NCBI GenBank assembly: GCA_035650215.1
Contig: DASRIC010000057.1
Location: forward strand, 1-24,773
Length of the DNA: 24,773 bases
Source of the DNA: JACVRW01 sp035650215
Lineage (GTDB): Bacteria > Actinomycetota > Thermoleophilia > Solirubrobacterales > Thermoleophilaceae
Direction: 5' to 3'
The stretch's first letter is position 1; each line of letters opens with the position of its first letter. The notes under the pieces were generated by a model, which did no database searches, was not told where the DNA came from, and was given only the letters and a program-made list of their open reading frames with translations. Both the position numbers and the translations under genes were made by a program. Positions 21,973 through 24,773 of this stretch are shown here, one piece after another.

Positions 21973-23745
21973 TCAGCTCCCTCGCTTCCGAGGCCCGCCC
22001 GTGACGGTCTCGTACTCGCCGTTCGCTCTTCCGGCCTGGGGCGGTCGGCGGTAGCCGGCCGCCACCTGGACGCTCGACGGCCGCCACTCGCTGCCGCCGC
22101 GCAGGGTGGGTACCCCTTCGGCGTTCAGGCGATCCGCGATCGCCTTCAGGGTCATCCCGGCGGAGCGCATCGCCTGGATGTGCTTCTTGAGCGCGGGCAC
22201 GTCGTGCACCGTCGGCCTTCCGCTCGCGGCGCCCTTCGCCCTTGCGGCCGCCAGGCCGTTGCGGGTGAGCTCCGAGTGCCGCTCGTGCTCCAGATCGCCC
22301 ACCGCGATCAGGGCGTCCATCGCGAGCTGGCCCTCGGCGCTCTTGGTGTCCAGCGCCGTGTCCACGGCCACCAGTTGCACGTCGCGGTCCCGCAGGGTCT
22401 GCAGGATGCGTCCGAGCTCGGCCGCCGAGCTTCCCAGCCGGCGAAGCTCGGCCACCAGCAGGCACGACGCGTCGCCCGCAGTTACGCGGTCGAGCGCGTA
22501 GTCGAGCCCCGGCGAGCTGGCTCGCCGTCCCGGTGACCTCACGTCATGGACAACCTCCGCGAGCTCCCAGCCGCGCTGATGGCAATAGCGATCCAGCGTC
22601 TCCAGCTGGTGTGTGTTCTCGGACCCCGAGCTCTCCTCGGGGGTCGCGAAGCTCACGTAGCCGAGCGCTCGCATGGTGTTCTCCTGTCTGGGGGCCGGCA
22701 CCCAGGCCGCCGCCGGTGCCCCTTCACGAGGTGTGGGCGTGCTTGCGCGAGGCGTCACGTTCCCGTTCGCCTCGATCCAGCTCGGCTGCGACGCCGCTGG
22801 CTTCATGGTCTCCGGAGCCGGCTTTGGCTTCGGCTTCGGCTTCGGCTCCTGCCAATGGGCCAACGGCGGGGGGCCCGTATCAATTTCGTTTGATGGGTTC
22901 ACAACTGCTCCTCCTGTGGCCTTCCGCGAACGCCTCACGGCGCGTGCGGTACCAACCGCGATCAGCGCCAGCGTCAGCAGGGCGAGAACCGGAAGCAGTT
23001 CCGGTCCCGACCCCGAATCCTCGGAATCGCCCGCCTGGACGGCAGGGGTCCCGGGTGCCGGGCTCCGCGCGTCAGGCGGGTCGCTCGGCGGATTGCTGGG
23101 CTGGGGCTGCTGGGACGGGCTCGGGCTCTTCCGCCCGGCAGGCCGGTCGCGGGTCTCGCGACCGGGCTGCGCGCCGGCGATCGCCCTCAGTGTGCGGCGA
23201 TCGACCTGACCGCTCGCGGTCAAGCCCTCGTCGCGCTGGAAACCCGCCACGGCTGCCTCGGTTCGAGGGCCGTACAGGCCGTCGACGCGGCCGGGGTCCC
23301 GGTTCAGGCGTCGCAGGCCGCGCTGGACGGACCTCACCTGGTCCGACCCGCCCGGCTCTCCGAAGCCCTCTCCGCGGGCAAACGCCAGCGGGGAGGCCGC
23401 TCGCAGGGCCTTCCGCGTCTGCTGCCCGACGATCCCGTCGACCGACACTCGGGCGACGCGCTGGAAGCGCTCGACCGCAGCCCGTGTCAGCGGGCCGTAG
23501 AGCCCATCGATTGGTCCGGGATCCTGGCCGAGCACCCGGAGGCGTCGCTGCAGCGTCCGGACCTTGCCGGAACCGTCGGCCCGTCCGTATCCGGTCCCGA
23601 TGACCAGTTGCGGACTGGCTGACTCTGCTGCGTTGGCCTCCGAACCGCCGACCACGCTCGTGCCCGGGAGGCACAGCAGGGCGAGCGCCAACAGCAGGCT
23701 GGCTCCCACTCTGCGTGCGCCGGATAGCGCGTATGTGGTTCGCAT
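21973..23745 (-). CDS. Secreted peptidoglycan-binding / membrane / degenerate serine-recombinase fusion protein
   Basis: The 590-residue protein starts at ATG 23745, with AGGAG 7 nt upstream. In order it has a signal peptide (1–~41), two PG_binding_1 domains (about 60–115 and 135–190, each with DGLYGP), a Pro/Ser-rich stalk (about 195–245), one membrane helix (about 250–270) followed by RRSRK, and a Lys-Pro linker (about 300–312). A serine-recombinase domain (358–~515) and a Recombinase-type helical segment (to ~563, TLKAIADRLNAEGVPT) complete it. Topology puts the wall-binding part outside and the recombinase inside. The recombinase core aligns with gamma-delta resolvase, but S10 is Ala (A367), R8 is Ser, R45 is Ser and R71 is Ser. 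Only the R68-equivalent Arg remains. Strand exchange is therefore unlikely; DNA binding or oligomerisation may remain. I know no described function. Confidence 0.88.
   Translation of the reverse strand: MRTTYALSGARRVGASLLLALALLCLPGTSVVGGSEANAAESASPQLVIGTGYGRADGSGKVRTLQRRLRVLGQDPGPIDGLYGPLTRAAVERFQRVARVSVDGIVGQQTRKALRAASPLAFARGEGFGEPGGSDQVRSVQRGLRRLNRDPGRVDGLYGPRTEAAVAGFQRDEGLTASGQVDRRTLRAIAGAQPGRETRDRPAGRKSPSPSQQPQPSNPPSDPPDARSPAPGTPAVQAGDSEDSGSGPELLPVLALLTLALIAVGTARAVRRSRKATGGAVVNPSNEIDTGPPPLAHWQEPKPKPKPKPAPETMKPAASQPSWIEANGNVTPRASTPTPREGAPAAAWVPAPRQENTMRALGYVSFATPEESSGSENTHQLETLDRYCHQRGWELAEVVHDVRSPGRRASSPGLDYALDRVTAGDASCLLVAELRRLGSSAAELGRILQTLRDRDVQLVAVDTALDTKSAEGQLAMDALIAVGDLEHERHSELTRNGLAAARAKGAASGRPTVHDVPALKKHIQAMRSAGMTLKAIADRLNAEGVPTLRGGSEWRPSSVQVAAGYRRPPQAGRANGEYETVTGGPRKRGS
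22672..22688 (-). promoter_or_regulatory. Internal Shine-Dalgarno and ATG at the start of the recombinase domain
   Basis: Inside the fusion gene, AGGAG (22682–22686) stands 7 nt before ATG 22674, whose product would begin MRALGYV, exactly where free recombinases begin. The layout, ACAGGAGAACACC then ATG, closely resembles the gene's own start, ACAGGAGAGAACA then ATG. A separate 233-residue recombinase-like product (21973–22674) could be translated from the same message. Alternatively the site is a fossil from an ancestral separate gene. Confidence 0.5.
22820..22849. repeat. Hexanucleotide repeat coding for a Lys-Pro linker
   Basis: Five tandem copies of GGCTTC (the first and last with one change) encode the minus-strand Lys-Pro run of the fusion protein, just after its membrane helix. 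Such a tract can vary in copy number by slippage without breaking the frame. It probably forms a stiff, basic spacer between membrane and recombinase domain. Confidence 0.8.
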
Positions 23746-23755
23746 TGTTCTCTCC

Positions 23756-23794
23756 TGTTTCGAGCGAAACACCTGGGCGCGTCCAGCGCCCAGG
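23756..23794. promoter_or_regulatory. Two adjacent inverted repeats before the peptidoglycan-binding/recombinase gene
   Basis: Between the two surface-protein genes lie a perfect 9-bp inverted repeat (CCTGGGCGC at 23772–23780, loop GTCCA, GCGCCCAGG to 23794) and a 7-bp one (TGTTTCG at 23756–23762, spacer AG, CGAAACA to 23771). On the minus-strand RNA the second touches the Shine-Dalgarno of the downstream gene. The first has no U tract, so it is not a classic terminator. They may tune relative expression, or the AT-rich palindrome may be an operator. Confidence 0.6.
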
Positions 23795-23817
23795 AAGGAC
23801 TGGTAAGCGGAGAGCGC

Positions 23818-24773
23818 TTAGCCAGGCCGCTCGAGGAGAGCGACGAATGTCGCGCAGCGCCAGCGAGCCGGCGCGAGATGAAGCCGGCCGTACTGGCACA
23901 GGGCGAGCACGCCGAGTGCGATGAGCAGCGCGTACAGCGCTGCTGAGAAGGCGCCGCCTGCCGGCGCCGTGGAGCTGCTGCCCGAGGGCGAGCCCGGAAG
24001 CTGATTCTGCGGGCTCGGGTCCGCTGCGGGCGGAGCGGTGAAGGTGGGCGAGAGGGGCTGCCCCTGAGCGAGCGACGGGAGCCAAGAGCCGCTGCCGGGG
24101 ATTTCCAGCCGGCCGCCGGCGAGCGCGGGCGCGCCGTCGGGCGCTGCGGGCGCGTCGGCCAGCGGCGAAGGGACGGCGCCGGCGACCGGGGGGGCGGCCT
24201 GGGGGGTGTCGAAGGTCGGCGCGGCGACCTGCGGGGCGACGGTGTCGAGGCCGGGGGCCGTCGGGGCGATAACAGGTGAGAGTCCCGGAGCGACCGTGTC
24301 GAGCACCGGGGCGGCCAGGTCACGCACGGGGTTGAGCACGGGGGGGATGGTGTCGAGCACCGGATCGGTAATAGGGGCGATGGTGTCGAGCACCGGCGCG
24401 ATCGTGTCGAACACCGGATCAATCACGGGTAGGACCGTGTCGAGCACCGGGTCAACCGTGTCGAGCACCGGGTCAACCACCGGGAGGACCGTGTCGAGCA
24501 CCGGATCGACCACCGGGAGGACCGTGTCGAGCACCGGATCGATCACGGGGAGGACCGTGTCGAGCACCGGATCGATCACGGGGACGACCGTGTCGACGAC
24601 CGGGTCTACCACCGGGAGCACCGGATCGACCGCCGGAGTGACCGTGTCGACGACCGGATCGACCGCCGGGAGGACCGTGTCGATCATCGGGTCGACCGCC
24701 GGGACGACCGTGTCGATCACCGGATCGACCGCGGGGACGACCGTGTCGACGACCGGGTCGACCACTGGAGTGA
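23818..24773 (-). CDS. Repeat-rich surface protein with C-terminal membrane helix (partial, 5' end off the right edge)
   Basis: The frame is open to the right edge, so the start and any signal peptide are outside the window; about 318 residues are visible. The first ~160 are tandem 11-residue units of the form VLPVVDPVLDT, becoming looser (APVLDTVAPGLSPV) towards residue 180. A Pro/Ala/Ser-rich stalk follows (about 185–265). Near the C-terminus a hydrophobic helix (AFSAALYALLIALGVLALC) is followed by a short basic tail ending in LERPG. This is the build of a wall-spanning or surface-exposed protein anchored in the membrane. I recognise no enzymatic domain. It lies just upstream of, and probably in one transcript with, the peptidoglycan-binding/recombinase gene. 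Confidence 0.82.
   Translation of the reverse strand, partial: TPVVDPVVDTVVPAVDPVIDTVVPAVDPMIDTVLPAVDPVVDTVTPAVDPVLPVVDPVVDTVVPVIDPVLDTVLPVIDPVLDTVLPVVDPVLDTVLPVVDPVLDTVDPVLDTVLPVIDPVFDTIAPVLDTIAPITDPVLDTIPPVLNPVRDLAAPVLDTVAPGLSPVIAPTAPGLDTVAPQVAAPTFDTPQAAPPVAGAVPSPLADAPAAPDGAPALAGGRLEIPGSGSWLPSLAQGQPLSPTFTAPPAADPSPQNQLPGSPSGSSSTAPAGGAFSAALYALLIALGVLALCQYGRLHLAPARWRCATFVALLERPG
24293..24773. repeat. 33-bp coding tandem repeat
   Basis: The unit, recognisable by ACCGTGTCGA, recurs at 24434, 24455, 24488, 24521, 24554, 24587, 24641, 24674, 24707 and 24740. The spacing is 33 bp, with a shortened 21-bp unit after 24434 and another between 24587 and 24641. Looser copies start at about 24293, 24379 and 24401. 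The array runs off the right edge. Each unit encodes 11 residues, and the 12-bp deletions keep the frame. This is a coding minisatellite, likely variable in copy number. Confidence 0.92.

Noticed and set aside
21973..22674. Mobile element or transposon resolvase
   Set aside because: No terminal inverted repeats, transposase or attachment duplication is seen. The recombinase domain is fused to a membrane protein and lacks the catalytic serine.
24293..24773. CRISPR array
   Set aside because: The repeats are contiguous 33-bp coding units without unique spacers, keep one reading frame and include in-frame 12-bp contractions.

Overview
The window is very GC-rich, with almost every frame open and strong G/C third-position bias. 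Its gene content points to a deep-branching actinobacterium, most likely of the class Thermoleophilia (Solirubrobacterales-like). It has the actinobacterial carD–ispD–ispF–cysS–rlmB block next to radA and disA. It also has ECF sigma/RskA-type anti-sigma pairs, a DUF4383 membrane protein, a DnaQ–UvrC-like fusion protein, and a Spo0H-like sigma factor. The assignment is inferred from gene content only.

Layout. (1) 1–3136: the 5' part of a CNNM/HlyC-CorC-type membrane protein (its end lies beyond the left edge), a cobalamin-binding (BtuF-like) protein, and a rhomboid protease with an N-terminal zinc-binding domain. (2) 3178–5867: two ECF sigma modules. The first is a sigma/zinc anti-sigma pair divergent from a DUF4383 protein. 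The second is a sigma gene overlapping a small single-pass membrane protein. (3) 5890–7722: an acyltransferase fused to a truncated GpsA-like Rossmann domain, and a divergent small membrane protein. (4) 7743–7816: tRNA-Thr(UGU). (5) 7826–17268: a long minus-strand cluster, in transcription order radA, disA, carD, ispD, PHP phosphoesterase, ispF, amidase, cysS, rlmB, sigH. It covers DNA repair/c-di-AMP, RNA polymerase regulation, isoprenoid precursors, tRNA charging and rRNA methylation. sigH has a textbook TTGACA–17 bp–CATACT promoter starting inside the end of rlmB. (6) 17350–19020: a DEDDh exonuclease/GIY-YIG nuclease fusion divergent from radA. (7) 19072–19872: a CDGSH Fe-S protein, a small unknown protein and a probable frameshifted relic. 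(8) 19859–21824: ECF sigma, an internally deleted ATP-grasp protein and a metallophosphoesterase, joined by two 4-nt ATGA overlaps.

(9) 21973–24773 is the most unusual part: two minus-strand genes for surface proteins. The upstream one, open at the right edge, carries an 11-residue repeat encoded by a 33-bp tandem repeat and ends in a C-terminal membrane helix. The downstream one joins a signal peptide, two peptidoglycan-binding domains, a proline-rich stalk, one membrane helix, a Lys-Pro linker and a cytoplasmic serine-recombinase domain. In that domain the catalytic serine and most active-site arginines are replaced. A strong Shine-Dalgarno and ATG sit exactly at the start of the recombinase domain, so it may also be made alone, or may once have been a separate gene. 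A cell-wall-anchored, catalytically dead recombinase suggests a structural or DNA-binding role linking wall and chromosome. That role is inference.

No insertion sequence, CRISPR array, rRNA or origin was seen. No gene-free stretch exceeds 300 bases. The longest are 19620–19858 (holding the relic), 21825–21972 and 1270–1415; I see nothing definite in the last two.
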